Positions 1 through 9,788 of a DNA stretch of 64,000 nucleotides are shown here, piece after piece. Each line of letters opens with the position of its first letter. Position 1 is the stretch's first letter. Below the pieces are notes generated by a model that was not told where the DNA came from, searched no databases, and saw nothing but the letters and a program-made list of their open reading frames with translations. This stretch comes from Risungbinella massiliensis (lineage in GTDB: Bacteria; Bacillota; Bacilli; Thermoactinomycetales; Thermoactinomycetaceae), in assembly GCF_000942395.1 (NCBI RefSeq), contig NZ_LN812102.1, positions 1,927,515-1,991,514 of the forward strand. The letters are read 5' to 3'. The translations under genes and the position numbers were made by a program.

Positions 1-1299
1 ATAGGAGATGACCGTGCTGATCAGCATGACGGTAACAAGGACATATGATCCCACCGATAAAGCCCCCAATAGTAGATAGAACTTCCCGATAAACCCACCT
101 GTTAAGGGGATTCCCGCCATCGCGATCAAAAAGAACGAAAAGGCAAAAGCCAAGAGAGGCGATCGTTTAGCTAAACCTTGAAAACGATTTAATTCTGCCT
201 CCTTTTCAGCATTTTCGACAATGCTTAAAACCGCCAAAGATCCTAAGCTCATCAGCAAATACGCAGCTAAATAAAAATACAAACTTGGTAGTAAAAAGCT
301 CGGTATCTGTAAGCTACTACCTGTTGTTTCACTCACAAAAGCCACTAGCAAATAACCAGCGTGAGTAATGCTAGAATAAGCGAGAATCCGTTTTACATTG
401 TTCTGTCGAAGAGCAACTATTGCTCCCCACAACATGCTGAGCATTGCAATTAACAAGAAAGCTGGTTGTAATACTTGTTGCCATTGACCATCACTAGAAA
501 AAGCAAAGCCTACTAAAAATACTCTTAGTGCTAGCAAAAAAGCGGCTGTTTTGGAAACGATCGATAAGAAGGCAATGACACTTCCCGACGCACCTTGATA
601 TACATCAGGTACCCACATATGAAAAGGTGCTGTTGCCATCTTAAAACCAACTCCCACTAACAGAAAAAAGAAAGCGATATAGAAATAAGGTTCATAGCCC
701 ATCTGATAGACGCTTGGTAATGAATAAGCAATCTCTCTTAGATTGGTGGATCCAGTAATTCCATAGAGAAAAGAGGAACCATAGAGGAAAAAGGCAGATG
801 ATACTCCTCCATAGACAACATATTTCCATGCAGACTCATTGGAATCCGCTCGATCTTTTTGCAAACCTACTAGGATATAAGCAGAAAGACTGAGTAACTC
901 CATCCCTACATATAACGTAATGAGATCATTGGAAGAAGTTAAAATCATTGCCCCAAGGGTCGCCGTTAGTAGAAGTACATAGAACTCTCCTTCGGCAAAC
1001 TTCCGCTCCCCTGTAAAAGAGGAAGAAAGGAGAACCACCATTGCAGTTCCAATCACTAACAGTAACTTAATCGCTTGACTGTATGCCTCAATCAGATAGG
1101 TGTCTTCTAGAATAGATACACTCGATGATCCCATTTCCGATATGAGAAAGTAAGCAGATGCACCTAATGAAGCAAGTGTTAGTAAATAGATCAAAAAGCG
1201 GGATTCCTCTTTTTTTAGCAATAACTCAACTAACAAGATTACTGCGGCGGCAACAGCGAGAATGCATTCTGGCGCCAGTAAGTTCCATGGTATATTCAT
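1..1299 (-). CDS. nuoN: NADH-quinone oxidoreductase subunit N (partial, C-terminus beyond window)
   Basis: Antiporter-like membrane subunit of respiratory complex I, one of the three proton-pumping Mrp-type subunits (L, M, N). An uninterrupted reading frame starts at the ATG ending at 1299 (MNIPWNLLAPEC) and runs off the left edge after 433 codons, so roughly the last 50-70 residues of a normal NuoN are missing. It is strongly hydrophobic with many membrane helices, and the segment after residue 110 (ELLSLSAYILVGLQK) is typical of the NuoN/Mrp family. It begins 4 bases after the nuoM stop and is the last nuo gene visible. Identity is secure from order and sequence; the end is not visible. Confidence 0.93.
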   Translation of the reverse strand, partial: MNIPWNLLAPECILAVAAAVILLVELLLKKEESRFLIYLLTLASLGASAYFLISEMGSSSVSILEDTYLIEAYSQAIKLLLVIGTAMVVLLSSSFTGERKFAEGEFYVLLLTATLGAMILTSSNDLITLYVGMELLSLSAYILVGLQKDRADSNESAWKYVVYGGVSSAFFLYGSSFLYGITGSTNLREIAYSLPSVYQMGYEPYFYIAFFFLLVGVGFKMATAPFHMWVPDVYQGASGSVIAFLSIVSKTAAFLLALRVFLVGFAFSSDGQWQQVLQPAFLLIAMLSMLWGAIVALRQNNVKRILAYSSITHAGYLLVAFVSETTGSSLQIPSFLLPSLYFYLAAYLLMSLGSLAVLSIVENAEKEAELNRFQGLAKRSPLLAFAFSFFLIAMAGIPLTGGFIGKFYLLLGALSVGSYVLVTVMLISTVISY

Positions 1300-1303
1300 C
1301 AGC

Positions 1304-2815
1304 TTATTGCCCCCTCATCCAAGAAAATGCTTCTACCGTTTGTTGAACTGGACCTAATATATTTCCTGGTGCAACCCCGATCCAAATAATTGCCAGCACA
1401 AGTACCAACATCGGAATGGATTCTGATAACCGGAGATCAGCCCATTCGGTTGCTTTCTCCTTTGTCTGACCAAAAGTGATCGTTAGAACTGCACGTAAAA
1501 CATAGAGAGCTGCCAAGATTAAACCTAGCGACGCTACCGCAGCCCAAACCGGCTGTGTTTCATAAAGCCCCATCAAAGCATAGAACTCACTGATAAACCC
1601 AGATAGTCCAGGTAGGCCTAGTAATCCTAATCCTCCAACTAAGAATATCCCCGAAAAGACAGGCATCGTTTTGGCCAGTCCCCCAAGATCCGACAGTAAT
1701 GTGCTATTGGATCTCTCTACTAAACTTCCTACAAGGAAGAACAATAGTGCAGAAAGTAGTCCATGGGAGATGCTTTGTAGAATCGCACCTTGGAGACCTG
1801 TTTGTGTCCCTGCAGCAATTCCTAACAAGATAATTCCCATATGACTAATGCTAGAATAAGCGAGCACTAGGCGCAGTTCTTTTTGGACATAAGCTAGAAT
1901 TGCCCCATAGAACAAATTAATCAGTCCCAACACGAGCAAAACAGTACTCGCCTTTTGAACATAAGTAGGAAACCACTCTACTCCAAAGCGCAGGATACCG
2001 TAAGAACCAATCTTGAGTAGTACTCCAGAGTGTATCATCACAACGGAAGTTGGGGCCTCTTTATGTACACGGAGCATCCATGTATGGAAAGGGAATGCAG
2101 GCAATTTAATTGCAAAGGCGAGAAGAAATGCGACAAAACAGGCAACCACTAAAGGTACTTCAGTACCAACTTCCGCCACTCCTCTAGCCAAAGCTGTCCG
2201 AACCTCTGGATATTCCGTTGTCCCTATCAAAATTTGAATCACTAGAATCGCAACTAATAGAATCGCAGAACCGATTCCATTGTAGAGGAGGAAATAAAAT
2301 GCTGCCTTGATCCGGCCTGCCTGCCCCCAGATCCCGATTAAAAAGAACGTTGCAACTAACGTAATCTCAAAAAATAAAAAGAACAACAATAGGTTCTGTG
2401 ACACAAAAACTCCTGTTACACCAATTTCTAAAAATAAAAGTAGCAGGTAGAAAGTTTTGACCCGATTACGAATGGAGGAAGACGCAATCATCGCAATCAT
2501 AACCAAAAAAGTAGCTAACAATAAAAATGGTATGGAAAGTCCATCTACCCCCAAATGATAGGCAAAATTCCACTCCCCACTATCTATTAGATGAATGGAG
2601 AACCATTCCACTTTCTCTTGAAAAAGGATCGTACTTGACGTAATTTGGTGATTCCAAAATACATATAGTGCAAGTAAAAAAGGGATAAAGCTCGTTCCAA
2701 TCGCCGTAAATCTAGTTCCTGTGACACTTTTAGATGGCAACAAACCTATCACAACGATACCTAGTAACGGTGTAAAGATGATCAATGAAAGGATCCAATC
2801 AGTAAGCCAACTCAT
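1304..2815 (-). CDS. nuoM: NADH-quinone oxidoreductase subunit M
   Basis: Proton-pumping antiporter-like subunit of complex I, 503 residues, a normal family length. It is a polytopic membrane protein with about 14 helices. The conserved segments around residues 130-160 (LLFFLFFEITLVATFFLIG) and 225-250 (AIKLPAFPFHTWMLRVHKEAP) hold the glutamate and lysine residues of the half-channels. The start ATG overlaps the nuoL stop as ATGA, indicating translational coupling. It lies between nuoL and nuoN in the standard complex I order. NuoM is distinguished from NuoL and NuoN by the HTWMLRVHKEAPT motif and by position. Confidence 0.96.
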   Translation of the reverse strand: MSWLTDWILSLIIFTPLLGIVVIGLLPSKSVTGTRFTAIGTSFIPFLLALYVFWNHQITSSTILFQEKVEWFSIHLIDSGEWNFAYHLGVDGLSIPFLLLATFLVMIAMIASSSIRNRVKTFYLLLLFLEIGVTGVFVSQNLLLFFLFFEITLVATFFLIGIWGQAGRIKAAFYFLLYNGIGSAILLVAILVIQILIGTTEYPEVRTALARGVAEVGTEVPLVVACFVAFLLAFAIKLPAFPFHTWMLRVHKEAPTSVVMIHSGVLLKIGSYGILRFGVEWFPTYVQKASTVLLVLGLINLFYGAILAYVQKELRLVLAYSSISHMGIILLGIAAGTQTGLQGAILQSISHGLLSALLFFLVGSLVERSNSTLLSDLGGLAKTMPVFSGIFLVGGLGLLGLPGLSGFISEFYALMGLYETQPVWAAVASLGLILAALYVLRAVLTITFGQTKEKATEWADLRLSESIPMLVLVLAIIWIGVAPGNILGPVQQTVEAFSWMRGQ

Positions 2816-4653
2816 GGTAACAACCTCCCAACAGTCAATCCGAGGAAGAGGACGACCATCCCGATTAGACTAACAAGTAAATATCGTTGTACTTGTCCGT
2901 CTTGGAACTTGGAGCCACCTTTTCCAATCATCTGGACAAACCAAGTAGTTCCTTTTGCCAAGGCTCCGATTCCAAAGCGATCTAGTCCTGTTAAAATCCA
3001 ACCTAGTCCCTTTAGTGGATAGACAAAGGCCACTTGGTACATTTCATTTACATAAAAAGCTCTACGAACAAATTGACGAACCATTGGTAGACCAGCTGTT
3101 AATTTGGCAGATTTCCCTGGTTGGCGAACATACAAGAAATAAGCTAATGCAATACCAAGAACAGAAACTCCAGTTGCCAGAATAGGGATCCATATAGGAG
3201 TAACAACATGCTCATTCTCTTGTAAAAAGGCAGTAAAGTGTGTAGTAGGAAACTGTAAAAACCCAACCAATACACTAAGAGTTGCTAGAAAATAGAGTGG
3301 CACTCTAGTAAAAGCTCCTACTTTCTGATATACATTGCGTTTTTCTTCTCCCCAAAAGATAGTGAAAAAGAGACGGAACATATAAAAAGCCGTTAACATA
3401 GCACCTACTACAGCAATTACAAATAAGACAAGGTGCCCCGATTGATAAACAGAGACGAGAATCTCATCTTTCGAGAAAAAGCCAGAGAAAGGAGGAATCC
3501 CTGCAATCGCCAAGCACCCGGTCAAAAACAGGACACCTAATCCTTTTTCTCGTTTCCAAAGTCCACCCATCTTCCGTATATCTTGATGGTGGTGATAAAC
3601 AAGCATGATCGCCCCCGCTCCTAAAAATAGCAAGGCTTTAAAGAATGCGTGGGTAAGCAGATGAAAGGTACCTGCTACCGTGCTACCAGAACCTAGTGCC
3701 AGCATCATGTAGCCCAACTGACTGACAGTAGAATATGCCAAGATACGTTTGAGATCATTCTGTCCGATTGCGACAATCGCAGCAAAGATAGCTGTAATTC
3801 CTCCAACATATGCTACGACATTCAATGCCACTGTACTCGCCTCAAAGACAGGGAACGTAAATGCCACCAGATACACCCCTGCGGCTACCATCGTCGCTGC
3901 ATGGATCAACGCACTGACGGGAGTAGGTCCTTCCATCGCATCAGGAAGCCAAGTATGTAGCGGGAGTTGACCTGATTTTCCAACTGCTCCAATAAAGAGA
4001 GAGATTGCAATCAAGGTGATAACCCCAGGAGAAATGGTGGATTCATCAATTGCTTGATAAAGAACATCCAGTTCAAAGGAACCAATCTGTGAAAATACCA
4101 ATCCCAATGCGATGAAAAGTCCTACATCGCCAATTCTAGTCACGATAAAGGCTTTTTTCGCAGCCCGTTTTGCTTCTTCTTTGAAGTACCAAAACCCAAT
4201 TAGCAGGAAGGACGAGACACCTACTAGCTCCCAAAAGAAATAGATTTGAAGCAAATTGGATGAAAGCACAAGCCCCAACATGGAGAAAGTAAAAAGACTC
4301 AGATAGGCATAATAGATTGCGATTCTAGAATCTTTTTTCATATATTCCATGGAATAGAACTGAACAACAAGACTAATCAAACTCACCATCGTTAGCATCA
4401 TCAGTTGAATTGGTTCTAAGGAGTATCCTAAGTAAACCTCATGCTCCCCCATTTGAAACCAGAGATGTTTGGCACCCGTCAGAGGTCTATCACTTCCGAT
4501 CCCCTGGATAAGAAGATAAGTACTTAGGAGAAAAGAACAGCCTACCGCTAGCATGGCAATGCTGCCTGAACCATTTCTCTTGAGATAGGTCCGTCCAATG
4601 ACCAACAATATAAAGGCGAGCAGTGGTGCAAATAATAAGATACCGACTACCAT
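2812..4653 (-). CDS. nuoL: NADH-quinone oxidoreductase subunit L
   Basis: Largest proton-pumping subunit of complex I, 613 residues. Conserved family motifs are visible: FFWELVGVSSFLLIGFW near residue 140, GKSGQLPLHTWLPDAMEGPT near 225, and STVSQLGYMMLALG near 310. The C-terminal part (about residues 490-610) carries the extra amphipathic and membrane helix region that distinguishes NuoL from NuoM and NuoN. A good ribosome-binding site (GGAGGTAACTTCA) precedes the ATG at 4653. It sits 17 bases after nuoK and overlaps nuoM by 4 bases. It should act in the cytoplasmic membrane at the distal tip of the membrane arm. Confidence 0.96.
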   Translation of the reverse strand: MVVGILLFAPLLAFILLVIGRTYLKRNGSGSIAMLAVGCSFLLSTYLLIQGIGSDRPLTGAKHLWFQMGEHEVYLGYSLEPIQLMMLTMVSLISLVVQFYSMEYMKKDSRIAIYYAYLSLFTFSMLGLVLSSNLLQIYFFWELVGVSSFLLIGFWYFKEEAKRAAKKAFIVTRIGDVGLFIALGLVFSQIGSFELDVLYQAIDESTISPGVITLIAISLFIGAVGKSGQLPLHTWLPDAMEGPTPVSALIHAATMVAAGVYLVAFTFPVFEASTVALNVVAYVGGITAIFAAIVAIGQNDLKRILAYSTVSQLGYMMLALGSGSTVAGTFHLLTHAFFKALLFLGAGAIMLVYHHHQDIRKMGGLWKREKGLGVLFLTGCLAIAGIPPFSGFFSKDEILVSVYQSGHLVLFVIAVVGAMLTAFYMFRLFFTIFWGEEKRNVYQKVGAFTRVPLYFLATLSVLVGFLQFPTTHFTAFLQENEHVVTPIWIPILATGVSVLGIALAYFLYVRQPGKSAKLTAGLPMVRQFVRRAFYVNEMYQVAFVYPLKGLGWILTGLDRFGIGALAKGTTWFVQMIGKGGSKFQDGQVQRYLLVSLIGMVVLFLGLTVGRLLP

Positions 4654-4670
4654 TGAAGTTACCTCCTTCC

Positions 4671-4976
4671 TTATCCTTTGAGTGAGTTATACTCATCCGC
4701 TTCAATTACGGCCTTATTTCGATAGAGCGCAATAAGGATTGCAAGTCCAACAGCTGCCTCTGCTGCTGCAATGGCAATTGTAAACAACGTAAAAATTTGT
4801 CCAGTTACATTCGGAATCAGCCCATATCTGGAGAAAGCAACTAGGTTAATGTTGGCAGCATTCAACATTAGTTCGATCGAAAAAAGTACGATCACTGCAT
4901 TACGTTTCGTTAATACACCATATAGGCCAACGCAAAATAAAATTGCAGCAAGTGTTAGATAAGAAGTTAGATGCAT
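4671..4976 (-). CDS. nuoK: NADH-quinone oxidoreductase subunit K
   Basis: Small three-helix membrane subunit of complex I, 101 residues, the usual size. The family signatures are [18 protein letters not shown] (residues about 32-49), containing the essential membrane glutamate, and [19 protein letters not shown] (about 68-86), containing the second glutamate. The start codon shares one base with the nuoJ stop (TGATG), so the two are translationally coupled. The next gene is nuoL. It contributes to the fourth proton-translocation path beside NuoA and NuoJ. Confidence 0.96.
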   Translation of the reverse strand: MHLTSYLTLAAILFCVGLYGVLTKRNAVIVLFSIELMLNAANINLVAFSRYGLIPNVTGQIFTLFTIAIAAAEAAVGLAILIALYRNKAVIEADEYNSLKG

Positions 4977-5482
4977 CAGTTTTTCTCCTCTCTTTTTGCT
5001 AAGATGATGGCACCTATAAGGGCGATCAATAGCAAGATCGAGGCAATCTCAAACGGAATGACATATTTTTTAAAAAGTGTCATTCCGATATCAACTAGCT
5101 TGAAGTTTCCTATTTCGGGAGACCCGATAAATGGAAAACGGTTCAGAATCCATAGCAAAGCGACCAGCAAAATTCCGACTCCTGCAAATGCAGTCGCCTG
5201 ATCCCAGAACCGCCTTTCTTCTTGCCCCTCTTCTTTTTTTTGCTTGGTTAGCATAATCCCATAGATCATCAAGATAGAGACAGCACCTGTATAGATCAAT
5301 ATTTGAATTACAGCAAGGAATTCGGCATGAAGCAGTAGATAGATCCCAGCGATACTAAAAAAACAGAAGGCGAGGGAAATCGCCATATGCATAACTCGCT
5401 CTAAGTTGATAAAAAAGATAGCCCCTCCAATAGCACCAAAGGAGAGGAGCAGAAACAAAATGGTCTCTCCATTGATGTTCAT
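4976..5482 (-). CDS. nuoJ: NADH-quinone oxidoreductase subunit J
   Basis: Five-helix membrane subunit of complex I, 168 residues. The segment [20 protein letters not shown] (about residues 53-72) is the most conserved part of NuoJ and contains the glutamate and pi-bulge region. The C-terminus ends in charged residues (AKREEKN). The ATG overlaps the nuoI stop by four bases and the stop overlaps nuoK by one base. Family assignment rests on this motif together with strict operon order. Confidence 0.95.
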   Translation of the reverse strand: MNINGETILFLLLSFGAIGGAIFFINLERVMHMAISLAFCFFSIAGIYLLLHAEFLAVIQILIYTGAVSILMIYGIMLTKQKKEEGQEERRFWDQATAFAGVGILLVALLWILNRFPFIGSPEIGNFKLVDIGMTLFKKYVIPFEIASILLLIALIGAIILAKREEKN

Positions 5483-5928
5483 TTCTTATTGCCTCCTGTT
5501 TTTGGCATAGCTGAATTGTTTTCTTCTCGGATGTTTTGATCATTTTCGAACAGCCACTTCATGTTTTTAAAAAGTTGATCTCGACTGTATTCAGCTAGTA
5601 CAAAGTTATTCGTCATGACGACCGCTTCGGTTGGGCAAACCTCAGTACAAAGATCACAAAGAATACAGGTCTCAAAGTTTATATCATAGGTATCGATCAC
5701 TTTTCCTTTTTTCTCTGGATCCGGATTGCGCTTGCCAGTAAGCGAAATACAATCGGTTGGACAAACTCTGGCACATTGGTTGCAAACAATGCATTTTTCA
5801 GGATCAAAGTACTGGATTCCCCGAAAACGGTCGGGCATTGACAAGGGTTCCTCTGGATAGTTAACAGTTACTTTAGGTTTCGTCATGTTTTTGAGGGTGA
5901 TGCCCATGCCTTTTACTAGTCCGAACAT
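5479..5928 (-). CDS. nuoI: NADH-quinone oxidoreductase subunit I (2x[4Fe-4S] ferredoxin-like)
   Basis: Peripheral-arm iron-sulfur subunit of complex I carrying clusters N6a and N6b, which pass electrons to NuoB. Two CxxCxxCxxxCP motifs are visible, with cysteines at residues 46/49/52/56 and 88/91/94/98. At 149 residues it is a normal length for the short Firmicute form. The ribosome-binding site GGAGGGAAATCA precedes the ATG. The stop overlaps nuoJ by four bases. Upstream there is an unusual 193-base gap to nuoH, whereas most other genes in this operon abut or overlap. Confidence 0.96.
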   Translation of the reverse strand: MFGLVKGMGITLKNMTKPKVTVNYPEEPLSMPDRFRGIQYFDPEKCIVCNQCARVCPTDCISLTGKRNPDPEKKGKVIDTYDINFETCILCDLCTEVCPTEAVVMTNNFVLAEYSRDQLFKNMKWLFENDQNIREENNSAMPKTGGNKK

Positions 5929-6121
5929 TGATTTCCCTCCTTATTGATTGGTGTTGCTTGGATTCTTTCATTTAGTTGATAAGATTTTGGTAATTGGATT
6001 TTTTATTTTTACCATTACCTATTTCATTTGGTGATTTCACAACATCATTTGGACTGATGTAGTTTTGCAATGGAACTTGCTTTTCTTGATAACGAAATTC
6101 TCTTGAGCAACTATTGGTTTT

Positions 6122-7096
6122 TTAGTAGAAGTTTTGAAAGAACGGAACTTCTTTGAGGATTGCAGTTAACAAGATGTTCAACAGTGCGACAGGTAATAAA
6201 ACTTTCCAAGCAAATTCCATCAATTGGTCGGTACGTAATCGTGGCATGGTGGCACGTACCCAGAATAAGAAAAAGACCATAAAGCTAAATTTGAGGAGAA
6301 ACCAGATGATCGCCGGGATGAAAGTCCAGCCAAATAACGGATTCCAACCACCTAAGAAAAGGATTGTAATCAAGGAAGACATGGCAAAAACATAGACATA
6401 CTCCGCTAACATAAAAAAGGCAAAGCGAAACCCAGTGTATTCAACATGATAACCTGCTACTAATTCCGACTCAGCCTCAGGTAGATCGAAAGGAGTTCTG
6501 TTCAATTCCGCTAAGGAGGAAATGAGGAAGATAACAAACCCCAAAAATTGTGGAACAATAAACCAAAGATCCTGTTGAGCCTCTACGATGCGCGTCAAAT
6601 TCAGACTGCCTGTGGTTAAGACAATTCCGACTACCGACATCACAAGTGGGATTTCGTAACTGATCATTTGGGCTGCAGATCTCATGCCCCCTAGTAGAGC
6701 ATATTTATTGTTAGATGCCCAACCACCTAAGATAATCCCAATTGTGGTGATACTAGAGACAGCAAAGTAATAAAGAAGTCCAACACCCAGATCAGCGAAT
6801 TTGAGTGTATCAGTAAAAGGCAAGACCGCTAATACAGCAAATGCTGGCACATAGGCAATAATAGGAGCGATCTTAAAGATCTCACGATCCGATTTCTGCG
6901 GAATAATATCTTCTTTCATTAAAAGTTTCGCAACATCTGCTACTGTCTGAAGCAGACCCCAAGGTCCTACTTGGTTTGGTCCAACTCGATTCTGAATCCA
7001 ACCGATTACTTTCCGTTCGGCTAGAATGGCGTAGGTGACGAATCCTAGTACTAATAGCAACAAAACAATCGGTCCAAGCCATAAAAAAAGCGTCAT
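6122..7096 (-). CDS. nuoH: NADH-quinone oxidoreductase subunit H
   Basis: Membrane subunit at the quinone-binding junction of complex I, 324 residues, about eight transmembrane helices. Recognisable segments are AERKVIGWIQNRVGPNQVGP (about residues 26-45), DVAKLLMKEDIIP and the acidic loop FDLPEAESELVAGYHVEY (about 202-220) that lines the quinone tunnel. The start ATG directly follows the nuoD stop. After its TAA the same frame stays open for another 49 codons in the gap before nuoI, which is odd (see findings). Confidence 0.96.
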   Translation of the reverse strand: MTLFLWLGPIVLLLLVLGFVTYAILAERKVIGWIQNRVGPNQVGPWGLLQTVADVAKLLMKEDIIPQKSDREIFKIAPIIAYVPAFAVLAVLPFTDTLKFADLGVGLLYYFAVSSITTIGIILGGWASNNKYALLGGMRSAAQMISYEIPLVMSVVGIVLTTGSLNLTRIVEAQQDLWFIVPQFLGFVIFLISSLAELNRTPFDLPEAESELVAGYHVEYTGFRFAFFMLAEYVYVFAMSSLITILFLGGWNPLFGWTFIPAIIWFLLKFSFMVFFLFWVRATMPRLRTDQLMEFAWKVLLPVALLNILLTAILKEVPFFQNFY

Positions 7097-8197
7097 TTAG
7101 CAGTCTACCTCCCCTAGAACAATATCAATTCCACCGAGAATAGCGACTAAGTTGGAGATATTCTCCCCTACTAGAATTTCGGGTAGGATCTGTAGATTGT
7201 AGAAAGAGGGACGGCGGAATTTGAGACGCCAGGGCTTGTCTTTACCCTTACTCACAATATGACACCCTAGTTCTCCCCTAGGAGATTCTAATCCTACATA
7301 GACTTCGCCTTCAGGGACACGTAACACGCGTGGTACTTTACCCATGATCTCTCCGCCTGTAGGAAACTGCTCCACTGCTTGACCTACTATATGTAACGCC
7401 TCTTCGATCTCTTGCATCCGTAATAGGTACTTCTCATAAAGATCCCCTATTTCCCCTATAGGAACTTGGAAGGAGAATCGTTCATATAAGGAATAAGGAC
7501 GCTGTTTTCGCAGGTCATAATCGACTCCTGTGACACGCAGATTGGCTCCTGTTAAAGCATACTGAAGCGCTTGTTCCTTAGTGATTACCCCTACACCCAT
7601 CGTTCGCTGGCGGAAAATTTCATTCCCTGTAATCAGTCCATGATATTCTTTCATTTGCTTTTTCATATACTCGACAAACTGATGTACTTTTTCGATCCAT
7701 CCAGGTGGCGCATCCCATTTAACTCCACCTACTCGCATATAGTTATAGGTCAATCTTGCTCCACATAGTTCATTAAATAAGTTCAAAATCTCTTCCCGAT
7801 CTCGAAAAGCATATAGAAATGGACTCATCGCTCCCACATCTAGAAGATAGGTTCCCATCCAAACTAGGTGGCTAGCTACACGATTAAGCTCCATTACGAT
7901 AATCCGTAAAAACTCTGCTCTCTCTGGAATTTCTAGATCCATCAGTGCTTCTGTTGCATGAACAATGGCATAGTTATTGGTCATGGCAGATAAATAATCC
8001 ATTCGGTCGGTATATGGAATGATCTGTGTATAAGTGAGATCCTCTGCCAATTTCTCTGTTCCCCGATGCAGATAACCTACTACTGGCTCTACATGGCGAA
8101 TCTGCTCTCCATCAATTTGAACTACTAACCGTAATACCCCGTGTGTACTAGGATGTTGTGGTCCTACGTTTAGTAACATCTCTTCTGTCCGTACCAC
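7097..8197 (-). CDS. nuoD: NADH-quinone oxidoreductase subunit D
   Basis: 49-kDa-type subunit of the peripheral arm, related to [NiFe]-hydrogenase large subunits, forming the quinone site with NuoB. It has 366 residues with the conserved N-terminal NVGPQHPSTHGVLRL motif (quinone-site histidine) and VGYLHRGTEKLAE. The C-terminal end GGIDIVLGEVDC is the canonical NuoD terminus. The start is GTG at 8195-8197, preceded by a strong GAGGGGG site. It is a separate gene, not fused to nuoC. It lies 2 bases after nuoC and abuts nuoH. Confidence 0.96.
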   Translation of the reverse strand: MVRTEEMLLNVGPQHPSTHGVLRLVVQIDGEQIRHVEPVVGYLHRGTEKLAEDLTYTQIIPYTDRMDYLSAMTNNYAIVHATEALMDLEIPERAEFLRIIVMELNRVASHLVWMGTYLLDVGAMSPFLYAFRDREEILNLFNELCGARLTYNYMRVGGVKWDAPPGWIEKVHQFVEYMKKQMKEYHGLITGNEIFRQRTMGVGVITKEQALQYALTGANLRVTGVDYDLRKQRPYSLYERFSFQVPIGEIGDLYEKYLLRMQEIEEALHIVGQAVEQFPTGGEIMGKVPRVLRVPEGEVYVGLESPRGELGCHIVSKGKDKPWRLKFRRPSFYNLQILPEILVGENISNLVAILGGIDIVLGEVDC

Positions 8198-8199
8198 GC

Positions 8200-8832
8200 T
8201 TACACCCCCTCATCGTATGGCTCATAATCTTTTCGTAATGGATATCCAACCCAGTTATCTGGTAACAAAATTCGTCGCAGATCAGGATGCTGCTGGAAGG
8301 TGATACCGAGTAAGTCGTACATCTCTCGTTCGTTCCAGTTGGCCACTTTCCAAACTTGGCTTAATGTCTCCACTTCCGGTTTATCTCGATCTAATTTGGC
8401 TTTGAGACAAACTGTTTCATTTCGTTCTAAGGAATACAAGTGCAAAACAACTTCCAGATGGGTTTCATAATCAACTGCCGAGTAATTTTGCACAAAATCA
8501 AATTGGAAACCATCCGTTTCTTTGAGAAAATGAGCCATTTTGAACCATTTTGCCGAGTTGATTACGAAAGTAGGTGTATGTTCTCCTGCCTGATTTACAT
8601 ATGCTTCTTGGATTAGATCCTTGTCAAACTGCTCCTCGATCTGTTTACGATAACTCTCCAATAGCGGCTCCTTGGGAGAGGGTGGAAGTACTTTTGGTTC
8701 CGCAGGCTTACGTGGCGTCGGTCTGGGTCGAGCAGCAACTGGACGTGGTGTAGCCGGTTTGGGAGCTTCTTTTTTCTCTGAGGACTCCACTACCGATTCC
8801 TCTGGTTTTTTTGATTCTTTCTCCTCGCTCAT
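8200..8832 (-). CDS. nuoC: NADH-quinone oxidoreductase subunit C with low-complexity N-terminal extension
   Basis: 30-kDa-type peripheral subunit of complex I. Residues about 60-210 form the NuoC domain, with the signature [19 protein letters not shown] and [20 protein letters not shown] near the C-terminus. The first ~55 residues are an unusual extension rich in Glu/Lys/Ser followed by Pro/Arg/Ala ([19 protein letters not shown]), probably disordered and absent from minimal NuoC proteins. The ATG overlaps the nuoB stop by four bases, so it is translationally coupled. Confidence 0.95.
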   Translation of the reverse strand: MSEEKESKKPEESVVESSEKKEAPKPATPRPVAARPRPTPRKPAEPKVLPPSPKEPLLESYRKQIEEQFDKDLIQEAYVNQAGEHTPTFVINSAKWFKMAHFLKETDGFQFDFVQNYSAVDYETHLEVVLHLYSLERNETVCLKAKLDRDKPEVETLSQVWKVANWNEREMYDLLGITFQQHPDLRRILLPDNWVGYPLRKDYEPYDEGV

Positions 8833-9344
8833 AATGTCACCCGCTTCCCATGTTTGGCTTCATAGCGAATTTTTTCTTGAAGTTTATTAATTCCGTAGAT
8901 AAGTGCTGCTGGATTGGGGGGACATCCCGGTATATAAACGTCTACTGGTACGATCTGATCGACCCCTTTTACAACTGAATAACTTTTGATATAAGGCCCA
9001 CCTGCTGTAGCACAAGATCCCATCGCAATTACCCATTTGGGTTCGGGCATCTGATCATACAATCGACGTAGAAGAGGTGCCATTTTTTTGGTAACCGTTC
9101 CAGCGACGATCATCAAGTCTGATTGTCTAGGGGAGGCACGGAAAATCACCCCAAAGCGATCTAAGTCATAGTGTGCTCCACCTGTACCCATCATTTCGAT
9201 GGCACAACAGGCCAGTCCAAACGTCATTGGCCATACCGAGCTACTCCGTACCCAAGCTTTTACTTGATCTAAACTAGTTGTAAGTACATTTCGTTGGAGC
9301 TCCGCCTCTTCCCATGGGCTTACTTTCTCATAATTTACTTCCAT
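8829..9344 (-). CDS. nuoB: NADH-quinone oxidoreductase subunit B
   Basis: PSST-type subunit carrying cluster N2, the last iron-sulfur centre before quinone. The four cluster ligands are visible: C46-C47 in [11 protein letters not shown]111 in [10 protein letters not shown] and C141 in [10 protein letters not shown] place the start at the ATG ending at 9344 because GAGGTG lies five bases upstream; an in-frame ATG at 9365 would add seven residues but has no comparable site. With this start the gene is 171 codons and overlaps the end of nuoA by 10 bases. Confidence 0.95.
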   Translation of the reverse strand: MEVNYEKVSPWEEAELQRNVLTTSLDQVKAWVRSSSVWPMTFGLACCAIEMMGTGGAHYDLDRFGVIFRASPRQSDLMIVAGTVTKKMAPLLRRLYDQMPEPKWVIAMGSCATAGGPYIKSYSVVKGVDQIVPVDVYIPGCPPNPAALIYGINKLQEKIRYEAKHGKRVTL

Positions 9345-9715
9345 TCCAGCACCTCTTTTCTCCATGCATAAATCAGACCTACGACAAGGAAAAAGATAAA
9401 TAACAACATCTCATAAAGTGCAAACAACCCTAGCTCTACACGTAGTGCATCATATACCGTTGCCCAAGGATAGAGAAAGACCGCTTCGACATCAAAAATA
9501 ACAAACAACAAAGCAAACAAATAATAGCGAACATGAAATTGAATCCAACTATCTCCCGTTGGATCTACACCCGATTCATACGTTATCTGTTTCTCAGCTG
9601 TAGGCCGATGGGGACGAAGCCAACTTCCTACGGTTAGTGCAACCACTGGTAATGCAATTCCTAGCAAAAAGAACAATCCTAGTACTACAATATTGATATC
9701 TAGTTGCGATTCCAC
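9335..9715 (-). CDS. nuoA: NADH-quinone oxidoreductase subunit A
   Basis: Three-helix membrane subunit of complex I, 126 residues, first gene of the operon. The family motif [20 protein letters not shown] (about residues 42-61) and [15 protein letters not shown] (about 72-86), with the conserved acidic residues, are clear. The start is GTG at 9713-9715, with AAGGAG nine bases upstream. A sigma-A type promoter lies about 75 bases upstream. It overlaps nuoB by 10 bases. Confidence 0.95.
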   Translation of the reverse strand: MESQLDINIVVLGLFFLLGIALPVVALTVGSWLRPHRPTAEKQITYESGVDPTGDSWIQFHVRYYLFALLFVIFDVEAVFLYPWATVYDALRVELGLFALYEMLLFIFFLVVGLIYAWRKEVLEWK

Positions 9716-9788
9716 AGGTACTCACTCCTTTTGAAACTGCTTACATATATACGGCTGCAAAATTAGTAAGATTCACTTTTTTCTAATG

